NCBI GenBank assembly: GCA_027623815.1
Contig: JAQBUV010000010.1
Coordinates: 1 to 46,680, forward strand
Direction of reading: 5' to 3'
Length of the DNA stretch: 46,680 nt
Source: Casp-Chloro-G3 sp002816715
GTDB taxonomy: Bacteria; Chloroflexota; Dehalococcoidia; Lucifugimonadales; UBA3495
The notes beneath the pieces are model-generated. The model was not told the DNA's origin, made no database searches, and was given only the letters and a program-made list of their open reading frames with translations. The position numbers were made by a program, and so were the translations under genes. This document shows positions 39,519-46,680 of this stretch, piece after piece (position 1 is the first letter of the stretch; each line of letters begins with the position of its first letter).

Positions 39519-40988
39519 TTGGACACTGTTCGCGGAGAAGCCCCCAAGTCCCGAGTCAAACAGGATGCTGACTACATCTTCCACGAGTTGACCAGAAGCA
39601 TCTGCCCTGATTGCAAGACCGTCATTGACGCCCAGATAATAATCCGGGACAACAAGGTGTTCATGCGCAAACGATGCCCTACCCACGGCTGGTTCGAGGG
39701 CATCATCAGTTCCGACGCCGAAATGTACGTCGATTCCGTCAAGTTCAACAAGCCGGGCACCATTCCTCTGGACTTCAGCACCGAGGTCAAAGACGGCTGT
39801 CCGCTGGACTGCGGCCTTTGCCCGGAGCACAAGCAGCATATGTGTCTGGCGCTGATTGAAGTGAACTCGGCGTGCAATCTGAACTGCCCGGTCTGCTTCG
39901 CCAACGCCGGACTCGGCTTCAGCCTGACAATGGAGCAGGTCGAGAAAATGTTAGACCGCTTCGTGGAGACTGAAGGCGACCCAGAAGTTGTCCAATTCAG
40001 CGGCGGCGAGCCAACCATCCACCCCCAGCTTTTTGAAATGATCCAGGCGGCACAAGACCGGGGCATTCGCCAGGTGATGGTCAACACCAACGGCGTACGT
40101 ATTGCCAAGGACGACCGCTTTCTGGCCGGGTTGGCCAAGTTAAACCCGGTGATCTATTTCCAGTTCGATGGCCTACGTCGGGAGACTTACGAAGTCATTC
40201 GCGGCGAAGACCTGTTGGACATTAAAATGCTGGCCTTGGACCGGATACATGAGGCCGGGATGAGCGCGGTGCTAGTAGCCGCCATTGAGCGAGGAGTCAA
40301 CGTAGGCGAGGTAGGAGCTATTGTTGAGTTTGGCCTGGCGCATCCGGCGGTCAGAGGAGTGGTACTACAGCCGGTCACCCACGTGGGCCGTCACATCGAC
40401 TTTGATCCCATGCAACGGGTTACCATTCCCGACGTGATTCACGGCATAGTTGACCAGAGCAAGGGACGCTTCGTGATGGAGGATTTTGTTCCGGTACCTT
40501 GCTGCTTTCCCACTTGCCAGGTCAATTCTTACGTCTTCGTCGACGGCGATAAAACGGTTCCCTTACCCAGATTGTTGGAGATTGATCAGTATCTGGACTA
40601 TATTACCAACCGCGCCCTGCCCAAGGCACCCAACGCCGCCGATGTCCAGAAAGCGTTAGAAGGCCTGTGGTCAGCGTCGGCGGTGGCGGGCACCGAAAAG
40701 ACCGCCAGCCAGTTTGAGTGCGCCTGCGGCCCCGGACTGGACTTGCCGTATAGCATGAACCACCTGAAAGACCACATCTTTCAGATAGCCATCAAGGACT
40801 TCATGGATGCCTATACTTTCAACGTCAAGCAGGTGATGAAGTGCTGTGTGGGCATCCTGGTTCCCGACGGTCGGGCTATTCCTTTCTGTGCCTACAATTC
40901 GGTGGGGTATCGGGAGGAAATCCGCGAGCAGCTAACTTTGGAACAAGCCCGGAGCAAAATTGAACTTGCCAGAAGAAGCAATAGCTAA
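39519..40988 (+). CDS. Radical SAM enzyme of the Tes (tetraether lipid synthase, MJ0619-like) family
   Basis: Multi-cluster radical SAM protein, about 489 residues from the TTG at 39519. Radical SAM cysteines lie at 119, 123 and 126 in CNLNCPVCF. An N-terminal rubredoxin-like set is suggested by SICPDC and RCPTHG, and CPLDCGLCPEH adds an auxiliary cluster; later cysteines occur in CCFPTC, CACGPG, KCCVG and PFCAY. The flow of segments (CPDCKTVIDAQI, ISSDAEMY, VQFSGGEPTIHP, FQFDGLRRETYEVIRG, VVLQPVTHVGRH, TIPDVIHGI, DFVPVPC, NSYVFVDG) parallels archaeal Tes, which couples two lipid tails into tetraethers. Start chosen from the promoter and duplicated Shine-Dalgarno. It overlaps a methyltransferase gene and is followed by plsY. 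The bacterial substrate is unknown. Confidence 0.88.
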   Translation: MDTVRGEAPKSRVKQDADYIFHELTRSICPDCKTVIDAQIIIRDNKVFMRKRCPTHGWFEGIISSDAEMYVDSVKFNKPGTIPLDFSTEVKDGCPLDCGLCPEHKQHMCLALIEVNSACNLNCPVCFANAGLGFSLTMEQVEKMLDRFVETEGDPEVVQFSGGEPTIHPQLFEMIQAAQDRGIRQVMVNTNGVRIAKDDRFLAGLAKLNPVIYFQFDGLRRETYEVIRGEDLLDIKMLALDRIHEAGMSAVLVAAIERGVNVGEVGAIVEFGLAHPAVRGVVLQPVTHVGRHIDFDPMQRVTIPDVIHGIVDQSKGRFVMEDFVPVPCCFPTCQVNSYVFVDGDKTVPLPRLLEIDQYLDYITNRALPKAPNAADVQKALEGLWSASAVAGTEKTASQFECACGPGLDLPYSMNHLKDHIFQIAIKDFMDAYTFNVKQVMKCCVGILVPDGRAIPFCAYNSVGYREEIREQLTLEQARSKIELARRSNS

Positions 40989-41766
40989 ATCCTGCTGCGC
41001 CGACCTTTACCAGTCGGACTTAGCCCGGATGATATTGGGCGACACCTTGCATCCCGGCGGGATGGCCCTGACCAATCGCTTGGGCCGTATGATGGGCATC
41101 CAACCGGGTGACTGGGTCGCCGACTTGGCCTGCGGGCGGGGCACCAGCGCTATGGCAGTTTCCCGGGCGTTTCACTGCAAGGTTGTGGGGATTGAGTTTG
41201 GCTCTGGTGCCGCCGCTGAAGCCCGGGCATCTGCGCTGGAAGCTCCAATTCGATCAGAAACTTTCTTTGTGCGTGGCGACGCCGAACAACCGCCGCTCAG
41301 ATCCTCAGTCATTGATGCCGTCCTTTGCGAGTGCTCGATGAGTATTTTCCCGGACAAACCCTCGGCCGTGAAACAGGTCAAGGGTGTACTTCGTCCCGGG
41401 GGTAGGTTTGGTCTTAGTGATGTCACTGTTGAACCCGGCAGTCTCCCCCAAGGGTTGAACAATGTTGTGGGCCAAGTCCTGTGCCTGGCCGATGCCCTGA
41501 GCGTAGCCGGATATGAGAACTTGCTGACCCACGGCGGTATGAAGCTGCAGCATCAGGAAGACGCGTCCGACGAGATCATCAATTTGCTGGACGATTTGGC
41601 AGGCAAGCTAGGAATGATACTGGCCTGGCAGAAGGTCTCCCAGCCAACTTTGGCCGCTGATCAGGACTGGTTGCGGGATGCCCCAGATTTAATCACCGAG
41701 GTTCGCCAATTGGTGACTGATGGCAAACTGGGCTACTGGTTGTTTGTCGCCGAAAAGCCCGCCTAG
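40960..41766 (+). CDS. Class I SAM-dependent methyltransferase
   Basis: Methyltransferase of 268 residues. The N-terminal CCADLYQSDLARMILGDTLHPGGMALTNRLG (about 12-42) is a family-specific segment with a vicinal Cys pair, followed by motif I as VADLACGRGTSAMAVS (about 53-68), an acidic residue in VVGIEFG, motif DAVLCECSMSIFPDK and the post-motif III VLRPGGRFGLSDV. The start is TTG with GGAG five bases upstream. Its first 29 bases overlap the radical SAM gene, so the two are almost certainly translated together and act in one pathway. Substrate not known; a lipid-related modification is possible, but arsenic- or metalloid-type methylation cannot be excluded. Confidence 0.88.
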   Translation: MNLPEEAIAKSCCADLYQSDLARMILGDTLHPGGMALTNRLGRMMGIQPGDWVADLACGRGTSAMAVSRAFHCKVVGIEFGSGAAAEARASALEAPIRSETFFVRGDAEQPPLRSSVIDAVLCECSMSIFPDKPSAVKQVKGVLRPGGRFGLSDVTVEPGSLPQGLNNVVGQVLCLADALSVAGYENLLTHGGMKLQHQEDASDEIINLLDDLAGKLGMILAWQKVSQPTLAADQDWLRDAPDLITEVRQLVTDGKLGYWLFVAEKPA

Positions 41767-41837
41767 CCGCGATCAGTTTGGCCCCTACAGATTCAAACCC
41801 TTCCACCCTTACCCTATCAACCCCGTGCAATCGCTGT

Positions 41838-41843
41838 TATATT
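41838..41843 (+). promoter_or_regulatory. -10 element before the plsY upstream ORF
   Basis: TATATT ends seven bases before the A of the ATG at 41850, so initiation would be at or next to this ATG (leaderless). The -35 region is weak. Confidence 0.4.
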
Positions 41844-41849
41844 ATTATT

Positions 41850-41897
41850 ATGGGCTTGAATAAAGCACCCCGCATTTTGCGGTCGGCAAATTCATAA
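41850..41897 (+). CDS. 15-codon upstream ORF overlapping the plsY start
   Basis: Reads MGLNKAPRILRSANS and stops at TAA (41895-41897), which shares its last A with the plsY ATG (TAATG). Its own start lies seven bases from a TATATT element, suggesting a leaderless mRNA whose translation would deliver ribosomes to plsY by termination-reinitiation. There is no Shine-Dalgarno at plsY itself, which is consistent with coupling. It could be a regulatory leader peptide (three Arg/Lys, one Pro), or an artefact. Not supported by conservation data. Confidence 0.4.
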   Translation: MGLNKAPRILRSANS

Positions 41898-42607
41898 TGG
41901 TATTTGAAGACTTCATTCTCCTGCAAAAGCTGCTGGCCTCATTGTTGGTGGGCTACCTATTGGGGTCGGTCCCTTTCGCGCATCTGGCCGCCCGATTCAA
42001 AGGCGTGGACATCTTCGTGACCGGAAATCGGCGGGCTGGCACCGCCAATGTATTCTGGAATGTGAGCCGTCGAACCGGCGTGCTAGTGTTGGCTGCCGAC
42101 GTGGCCAAGGGGTCCCTGGCGGTGGTAATCGCTCAGTTGATGGACCTTCAGGGGCCACTGGTGATTCTGGCTGGCGGAGCGGCGGTGGCGGGACACTGGA
42201 AGTCCGTCTTCACCGGGTTCAAGGGCGGTGATGGCATGGCCACGCTGTTAGGGGTTACTATAACTCTGGTACCGGCGTTGGCACCGCTGTGCATTGGAGT
42301 TGGTTTCGTGGCGGTGATGCTGTTTTGGAAGTCGCCCTACCGGTCTGCGGTAGGAATCGCGATTTGCTTCACCGTATTGCTGGGTCTCGGCCTTTTCTTC
42401 CAGCATCGGCTAGACCTGGTGTACGGTCTAACCGGGCTGGCCCTTCTAGTCCTGACTCACAACGTACTGATCCGGCGTCGGCTGGCGGCGACTGGTGTGG
42501 CTCCCCGAGACGAATTTGACGAACTGGATCTAGATCTAGATGTAGACCTGGGCGGGGATGACATCACCGACCCGGACCTGGGGCCTCCCGCCAAGAATCA
42601 TCGATAA
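41897..42607 (+). CDS. plsY: Glycerol-3-phosphate acyltransferase PlsY, divergent
   Basis: Membrane enzyme that transfers an acyl group from acyl-phosphate to glycerol-3-phosphate, the first step of phospholipid synthesis. The 236-residue protein has about five or six TM helices and the PlsY layout: GYLLGSVPFAHLAARFKGVDI (about 19-39), then GNRRAGTANVFWNV where typical PlsY has GSGNPGATNV, and FKGGDGMATLLG where GGKGVAT is usual (Lys to Asp). These replacements lie in motifs tied to phosphate and glycerol-phosphate binding, so altered substrate preference is possible. The tail (about 203-236) is very Asp-rich, unlike PlsY. It sits 131 bases after the methyltransferase. Confidence 0.8.
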   Translation: MVFEDFILLQKLLASLLVGYLLGSVPFAHLAARFKGVDIFVTGNRRAGTANVFWNVSRRTGVLVLAADVAKGSLAVVIAQLMDLQGPLVILAGGAAVAGHWKSVFTGFKGGDGMATLLGVTITLVPALAPLCIGVGFVAVMLFWKSPYRSAVGIAICFTVLLGLGLFFQHRLDLVYGLTGLALLVLTHNVLIRRRLAATGVAPRDEFDELDLDLDVDLGGDDITDPDLGPPAKNHR

Positions 42608-42616
42608 TAGCCCTGA

Positions 42617-43780
42617 TTAGCAACCCTCCGACCTTTGTTCCTTTAATTGCAGCAGCTCCAAAACCCAGCCTAGTTGCTCATCTTCGGCAGCTTCTTTCAT
42701 CCATCCCGGTTCCAGCTTCTCCGCTGCCTCCAGATGCGTAAGACACCGATCAAGATCGCCCAATTTGGAACACAACCGGGCAGCATTAAAGTAGGCCACC
42801 GCGAAGTCGGGGGCAGCTTTGACCGCGGCTAAGTAGGCCTCCATTGCGCCCTGGTTATCTTCCAAGGCTTCCAACGCCGCGCCCCGGTTATTGAACGCTT
42901 CAGCGAAATTTGGCTGGAGCAACACCGCGGCTTCATAATCCACCAGTGCAGCTTGGTAATCACTCAAGCCATCGAAAGCCAGTCCCCGATTATTCAGGGC
43001 TTCAGTATCTTCAGGTCGAAGGCGCAACACCTCTGAATAATCCGAGATCGATTCCTCCATGTTCCCCATGTAGTAGTGCGTTCGGGCCCGATTAAACCAG
43101 GCGTTAACGTTGTTCGGGTCTAAACGAAGGGCTTCGGCGTAGTCGGCAATTGCCCGGTAATGTCGACCCAGTTCGTCCTGTGAAGCCCCCCGATTCAGGT
43201 AAGCGTTGGACAATTCTGGTCTTAGCTCAACCACCTGGCTGAACTGGTTCACTGCATCCCGGTGTCGGCCCACTTTAGCCAGGACGATGCCCCGGTTGTA
43301 GTGCGCCCTCAAAAAGTCTGGTTCCAGATCAATCGCCGATTCATAATCAGTCAGGGCCAGTTCCGGCTCGCCAAGATCGTCGTAAGCATTGCCCCGCTGA
43401 TAATGCGCCTGAGTCGAGAGCGGTTCAACCTGGATGACCTGGGTGAACTCTCGCACCGCGTCCTTGGGCTGCTTCAGTCTGGCATAGCAGAGTCCCAGAT
43501 TGAAGCGCGCCACCTGATCCCCCGGTTCGAGCGCCAGCGCCGCCGAATAGACCGCTGCTGACTCTGAGTAGCGACCCACGGCAAAGCAGGCGTTGGCGTA
43601 CACCAAATCATGCTGAACGTCTGGGATAGCGTCTACATCAGCCAGCAACCCCTCCAGGCAATCCTTGGCCAGCCCGGTCAAACGCCCCCCTCTGGGCCGA
43701 GGAGTGATGTAGGTATCGCCAATGGAATAGTCTTGCAGCAAGCGGGTTAGCTGCTCAGTTAAATCCCGATATTCCTTCAT
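42617..43780 (-). CDS. Tetratricopeptide-repeat protein
   Basis: A 387-residue protein composed largely of TPR units (at least nine) in the region from about residue 60 to the C-terminus, each about 34 residues with the W/L-G-Y-A-F-A-P-type pattern (for example YNRGIVLAKVGRHRDAVNQFSQVVELRPE and NNRGLAFDGLSDYQAALVDYEAAVLLQPN). No signal peptide or membrane helix is evident. The N-terminal 50 residues (MKEYRDLTEQLTRLLQDY) are likely a helical cap. ATG at 43780 is chosen because it starts seven bases after the preceding minus-strand gene ends. TPR proteins assemble complexes; the partner is unknown. Confidence 0.85.
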   Translation of the reverse strand: MKEYRDLTEQLTRLLQDYSIGDTYITPRPRGGRLTGLAKDCLEGLLADVDAIPDVQHDLVYANACFAVGRYSESAAVYSAALALEPGDQVARFNLGLCYARLKQPKDAVREFTQVIQVEPLSTQAHYQRGNAYDDLGEPELALTDYESAIDLEPDFLRAHYNRGIVLAKVGRHRDAVNQFSQVVELRPELSNAYLNRGASQDELGRHYRAIADYAEALRLDPNNVNAWFNRARTHYYMGNMEESISDYSEVLRLRPEDTEALNNRGLAFDGLSDYQAALVDYEAAVLLQPNFAEAFNNRGAALEALEDNQGAMEAYLAAVKAAPDFAVAYFNAARLCSKLGDLDRCLTHLEAAEKLEPGWMKEAAEDEQLGWVLELLQLKEQRSEGC

Positions 43781-43787
43781 ACTCGCG

Positions 43788-44336
43788 CTACAACGTTGAG
43801 ACTCGGTCGCCGCCCATTCCTGGCTTAAGAGCAATCTGGGCGATGGCTAGCGCGGTGTAGTAGGCGACGGTCAAAGTAAGATCTGTAATACCACGGTCGC
43901 CCAAAAGCCGGTGCGCCGCCGCAAAGGTGTCGTCGGAAATCTCTTTGTCGCGGATGGCCTCATGAACGTAACGGGCAATCACAACTTCATCGCCGCTCAA
44001 ACCTTCCGGGGCCTGCCAGGTACGGATAGCTTCAATAGCACTGTCGCTAACCCCGGCCTTAGCCGCCAGCACGGCGTGGCCGGTCCATTCAATGCCGCTG
44101 TTCCATTCCCGGGACACCAGAATGATCGCCAGTTCCTTCAGGTTTTCCGGCATGGCGCTTTGAAAACGCAACTGTGCACCCATCGAAGTCAGGTGCCCGG
44201 CAGCTTTGGGGCTGTTGAGCAACGCCCTGAATTGAAGTCCCACTTCTGGACTGTTCCGGTCCTGCCTGATCTGATCGTAAATCTTCTGTCCCTCGGCATC
44301 CAAGGCTTCTCGCTCTACATACGGGACTCTGGCCAT
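43788..44336 (-). CDS. Carboxymuconolactone decarboxylase family protein
   Basis: Helical alkylhydroperoxidase-D-like protein, 182 residues from ATG at 44336 (an upstream in-frame start at 44396 is less likely, as GAAGGTGAT precedes 44336). The family core is LAIILVSREWNSGIEWTGHAVLAAKAGVSDSAIEAIRTW (about 69-107), where the EWxxH pattern is typical of CMD relatives lacking the CxxC redox pair. It may be a gamma-carboxymuconolactone decarboxylase relative or another small-molecule enzyme. Cotranscribed with the TPR gene. Confidence 0.85.
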   Translation of the reverse strand: MARVPYVEREALDAEGQKIYDQIRQDRNSPEVGLQFRALLNSPKAAGHLTSMGAQLRFQSAMPENLKELAIILVSREWNSGIEWTGHAVLAAKAGVSDSAIEAIRTWQAPEGLSGDEVVIARYVHEAIRDKEISDDTFAAAHRLLGDRGITDLTLTVAYYTALAIAQIALKPGMGGDRVSTL

Positions 44337-44441
44337 ATCATCACCTTCGCGTGTATTTTTCCGCGTTAAAGATTGCGCCCATTTAGAGACACGCACTATA
44401 GAGTATCATGGTCAGGGCTAGTAGGCGACCAGCGCACCGCG

Positions 44442-44470
44442 TTGAATAATCTTGACCCGGCTTTTACAAT
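44442..44470 (+). promoter_or_regulatory. Putative glutaredoxin promoter
   Basis: TTGAAT (44442-44447), a 17-base spacer and TACAAT (44465-44470), with a leader of about 33 bases before the GTG start at 44510. Confidence 0.5.
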
Positions 44471-44509
44471 GAGGCATACAGTAACCGTATTCACGCTCAG
44501 GAGAACAAA

Positions 44510-44740
44510 GTGACACAAGCTAATCTGCCCGAAGTGGTTATCTACACGCACCCAGACTGCGCATTTTCCGCCGCCGCTAAAATGGAATATCGCCGCAACA
44601 AGGTGCAATACACCGAAATCGATGTGTCGAAACAGCCGGACAAAATCCCCGACCTGCTGGCGTTAACCAACGGCGAGCGGGTCACTCCCGTGATAGTCAA
44701 AAACGGACAAGCCAGCATCGGCTTCAAGGGCGGCAATTGA
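44510..44740 (+). CDS. Glutaredoxin family protein
   Basis: Small thioredoxin-fold protein of 76 residues. The active-site segment VVIYTHPDCAFSAAAKMEYRRNKV (about 9-32) contains CAFS, a CxxS monothiol-type motif, followed by TEIDVSKQPDKI and the cis-Pro TPVIVKNG (about 59-66), then GFKGGN. Monothiol glutaredoxins transfer Fe-S clusters or reduce disulfides; the protein is short, like the Grx-like proteins of Chloroflexota and Actinobacteria. GTG start, with AGGAG about eight bases upstream. A hairpin follows. It does not appear linked to recA. Confidence 0.85.
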   Translation: MTQANLPEVVIYTHPDCAFSAAAKMEYRRNKVQYTEIDVSKQPDKIPDLLALTNGERVTPVIVKNGQASIGFKGGN

Positions 44741-44751
44741 GAGTTCTAGCT

Positions 44752-44771
44752 TAGAGGACGGTCGTCCTCTA
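44752..44771 (+). terminator. Hairpin after the glutaredoxin gene
   Basis: TAGAGGAC (44752-44759) and GTCCTCTA (44764-44771) form a perfect 8-bp stem with a 4-base loop, followed by a moderately T-rich stretch (TCTATTGTTGGTTTTG). A probable terminator with an imperfect T-run. Confidence 0.65.
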
Positions 44772-44847
44772 TCTATTGTTGGTTTTGATGCTTGGTTTTG
44801 ACCGGCTATGACCTCTCAAAGACACTTGGGTTGCTGACTTTCGCTCC

Positions 44848-44876
44848 TTGTTAGCGCCCGGACGCTGTGCTAGGAT
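44848..44876 (+). promoter_or_regulatory. Putative recA promoter
   Basis: TTGTTA (44848-44853), a 17-base spacer and TAGGAT (44871-44876). No GAAC-N4-GTTC LexA box is visible in the 130 bases before recA, unlike lexA. Confidence 0.5.
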
Positions 44877-44909
44877 TTGCTCAAAGACGAGAAGGGGATG
44901 AAGGGCCAC

Positions 44910-46007
44910 ATGACGACTAACGATAAAGAGAAGAAAGACAAGCTGGCTGCCTTGGAAATTGCGCTGGGGCACATTGAGAAGGACCACGGCAAAGGAGCCG
45001 TCATGCGCTTGGGTGAAATCGCCCTGCGCCTAACAACCGAGGTGATTCCCACCGGCTCCCTAAGCCTCGACATCGCGCTGGGAGTGGGCGGTATTCCGCG
45101 CGGGCGAGTTACCGAGATCTATGGTGGGGAATCTGCCGGTAAGTCCACTCTGGCGATTCACATTATGGCCGAGACTCAGAAAATGGGTGGGACAGCCGCT
45201 TATATTGACGCCGAGCACGCGCTGGATCCTAACTATGCCGCCAACTGCGGGCTGAATCTGGACACTCTGCTTATTTCTCAGCCGGATAGCGCCGAGCAAG
45301 CGCTGGACATCACCGAACAACTGGTGCGCAGCGGCGCCATCGACATGATCATACTCGACAGTGTGGCGGCCCTGGTTCCCCAGGCAGAAATTGACGGAGA
45401 TATGGGCGATACCCACGTAGGGCTGCAGGCCAGGCTGATGTCTCAAGCCCTGCGCAAACTCACCTCCTCAATTCACCATTCTCGGACGGCGGTGGTATTC
45501 ATCAATCAGCTCCGCGAGAAGGTGGGTGTAGTATATGGCAGCCCTGAGGTTACACCCGGCGGGCGTGCTCTCAAGTTTTATAGCTCAGTGCGAATTGACG
45601 TGCGTCGCATCGAGTCCCTTAAGCAAGGCGCGGAAATCATCGGTAATCGAGTAAAGGCCAGAATCGTCAAGAACAAAGTGGCCGCGCCTTTCCGGATAGC
45701 CGAGTTCGACATCATGTTCAACAAAGGCATCAGTAAGATGGGAGATCTGCTGGATATTGGTGTCGATCAGGGGATCATCAAAAAGGCTGGGGCCTTCTAT
45801 TCCTACGGCGAAACTCGTTTGGGCCAGGGCCGTGAGAACTCCAAAGAGTTCCTGGCGGAACATTCCGAACTTGCCCAGGAGCTCGAAGACCGAATCCGAG
45901 GACATGCTCCCACTCCAGAGCCAGCCTCAAGAAATGGCTCTCACCCGCCGGTAGCGGATGCAGACCTGTCCCTGGCCGCCGTTTCCGACCAGGAAGACAA
46001 CAAATAA
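44910..46007 (+). CDS. recA: Recombinase RecA
   Basis: DNA strand-exchange ATPase and LexA coprotease. The 365 residues from ATG at 44910 include Walker A GGESAGKST (72-80), AAYIDAEHALDP, Walker B IIDMIILDSVAAL (about 138-149), NQLREKVGVVYG (about 198-209) and ETTPGGRALKF-like TPGGRALKFYSS. The tail after about residue 320 is acidic and Ala/Pro-rich. Upstream starts at 44877 and 44898 exist; 44910 best fits the family and is preceded by AAGGG. The recX gene follows 29 bases later on the same strand. Confidence 0.97.
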   Translation: MTTNDKEKKDKLAALEIALGHIEKDHGKGAVMRLGEIALRLTTEVIPTGSLSLDIALGVGGIPRGRVTEIYGGESAGKSTLAIHIMAETQKMGGTAAYIDAEHALDPNYAANCGLNLDTLLISQPDSAEQALDITEQLVRSGAIDMIILDSVAALVPQAEIDGDMGDTHVGLQARLMSQALRKLTSSIHHSRTAVVFINQLREKVGVVYGSPEVTPGGRALKFYSSVRIDVRRIESLKQGAEIIGNRVKARIVKNKVAAPFRIAEFDIMFNKGISKMGDLLDIGVDQGIIKKAGAFYSYGETRLGQGRENSKEFLAEHSELAQELEDRIRGHAPTPEPASRNGSHPPVADADLSLAAVSDQEDNK

Positions 46008-46036
46008 TCGATTAAGTTTCTCTCGACTGAGGTAAC

Positions 46037-46627
46037 ATGGTTCCTCCAGATTCACTAGAAGGTGAGGAACACTTTGTAAAAGCAAAGGACGCCGCACTCC
46101 GCTTCTTGACCTACCGAGCCCGCAGTGAAGCAGAAGTGCGGCGTCGGCTTTCCAAGAAATATGGCCCCGCAGTCATCGAGCAAGTTATCGAGACCCTACT
46201 GCGGCAAAACTTTCTTGACGACAGTTCCTTTGCGCAAGTATGGCGGGACAACCGGGAACTGCACCGTCCCCGCGCGAAACGGATGGTCCAGCAGGAATTA
46301 CGGCAACTAGGAGTCTCTTCCGATGTAATCCAGGATTCTCTGGAAGGCTACAGCGATGAAAGCAATGCCTACGATGCCGGGATTAAATTAGCACGTAAGT
46401 TGGCTAGTAGAAACTTCTCGGATGAGGAATTACGCCGCCGCATATCGTCGCTCTTACAACGGCGGGGCTTCAGTTACGGCATGGTCAGAGAGACAGTGGA
46501 GAAACTATGCGGGGAGCTAGGGGCGGACTCGCTGCACCGCCAGGATGACGCCAAAAATCACGAAGAGGAATCCCAGCCCCCAGATACCAAAGCCGATAGG
46601 GATGCCCAGCAGAGTAAACAGAGTTAA
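46037..46627 (+). CDS. recX: Regulatory protein RecX
   Basis: Inhibitor/modulator of RecA filaments. The 196-residue protein shows the helical repeats of the family: FLTYRARSEAEVRRRLSKKYGPAVIEQVIETLLRQNFLDDSSFAQVW (about 19-65), QELRQLGVSSDVIQDSL, and SSLLQRRGFSYGMVRETVEKL near 140-155. The final 35 residues (rich in Asp, Glu, Gln, Lys) are not part of the family core and overlap an open antisense frame (see findings). Cotranscribed with recA, as in most bacteria. Confidence 0.92.
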   Translation: MVPPDSLEGEEHFVKAKDAALRFLTYRARSEAEVRRRLSKKYGPAVIEQVIETLLRQNFLDDSSFAQVWRDNRELHRPRAKRMVQQELRQLGVSSDVIQDSLEGYSDESNAYDAGIKLARKLASRNFSDEELRRRISSLLQRRGFSYGMVRETVEKLCGELGADSLHRQDDAKNHEEESQPPDTKADRDAQQSKQS

Positions 46628-46680
46628 CCTTCCTATAAGAAAAGCACCGATCACCGACCCGCCCGCCAACCACGCCAAAC
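46517..46680 (-). CDS. Possible partial membrane protein running off the right edge
   Basis: A minus-strand frame enters from beyond the window edge and stops at TAG (46519-46517), giving at least 53 codons. It is strongly hydrophobic (pieces GGSVIGAFLIGRLTLFTLLG and GIWGLGFLFVIFGVILAVQ) and ends QRVRP, like a two-helix membrane protein. It overlaps the acidic tail of recX in exact antisense codon register, where complements of Asp/Glu/Gln/Lys codons read as hydrophobic residues, so the appearance could be an artefact. The reading continues beyond recX without stops, which favours a real gene slightly. Partial at its N-terminus. Confidence 0.35.
   Translation of the reverse strand, partial: LAWLAGGSVIGAFLIGRLTLFTLLGIPIGFGIWGLGFLFVIFGVILAVQRVRP

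Overview
The window looks like a chromosomal segment of an uncultivated Chloroflexota bacterium, most likely Dehalococcoidia and possibly the SAR202 group. This rests on gene content and organisation, not on a marker search. The pointers are a compact nusA-ylxR-infB-rbfA-truB operon, LexA with a GAAC/GTTC-type box, TTG and GTG starts, scattered single-gene copies of large catabolic families (LLM flavin oxidoreductase, CaiB/BaiF CoA-transferase, thiolase-like enzyme, amidohydrolase, HAD dehalogenase), an NrtS-type nitrate transporter and a DUF5679 mini-protein. I see no rRNA, tRNA, CRISPR array, prophage or intact insertion sequence.

Layout. 1-7.4 kb: solo groEL, archaeal-type dUTPase, queG, an EVE-domain protein, a thiolase-like enzyme, ychF with an apparently leaderless start, and a GNAT acetyltransferase. 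7.4-11.7 kb (minus strand): VOC protein, DUF362 protein, polyprenyl-phosphate phosphoribosyltransferase-like UbiA protein, flippase-like membrane protein, larB. 11.8-14.7 kb (minus): a PhnD-like binding lipoprotein followed by a hybrid histidine kinase broken by a frameshift and an apparent internal deletion. 15.2-17.6 kb: a large DUF4914 P-loop protein whose stop codon is followed by 30 more in-frame codons. 17.6-21.4 kb: LLM oxidoreductase, a jelly-roll-like protein, amidohydrolase, a small membrane protein, HAD dehalogenase. 21.5-24.1 kb: an Rrf2 regulator, then a structured attenuator-like leader driving moeB-like and cysteine synthase genes, probably a sulfur/cysteine unit. 24.2-29.7 kb: nusA operon with a hairpin leader. 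29.7-34.3 kb: DUF5679, zinc-ribbon NrtS, lexA, rpsT, gyrB. 34.5-39.3 kb: duplicated alpha-beta barrel protein, NUDIX, trpS, inositol monophosphatase family, CaiB. 39.4-42.6 kb: a Tes-like (tetraether lipid synthase family) radical SAM enzyme overlapping a methyltransferase, then a divergent plsY behind a small upstream ORF. 42.6-46.7 kb: TPR protein, carboxymuconolactone-decarboxylase-family protein, glutaredoxin, recA, recX, and a possible partial membrane protein at the right edge.

The most unusual material is the radical SAM/methyltransferase/PlsY neighbourhood (possible membrane-spanning lipid chemistry in a bacterium), the two leaders with competing RNA pairings (moeB and nusA), the uORF overlapping the plsY start, the in-frame extension beyond the DUF4914 stop, and the internally deleted kinase. 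All promoter and RNA-structure calls were made by eye and are predictions.
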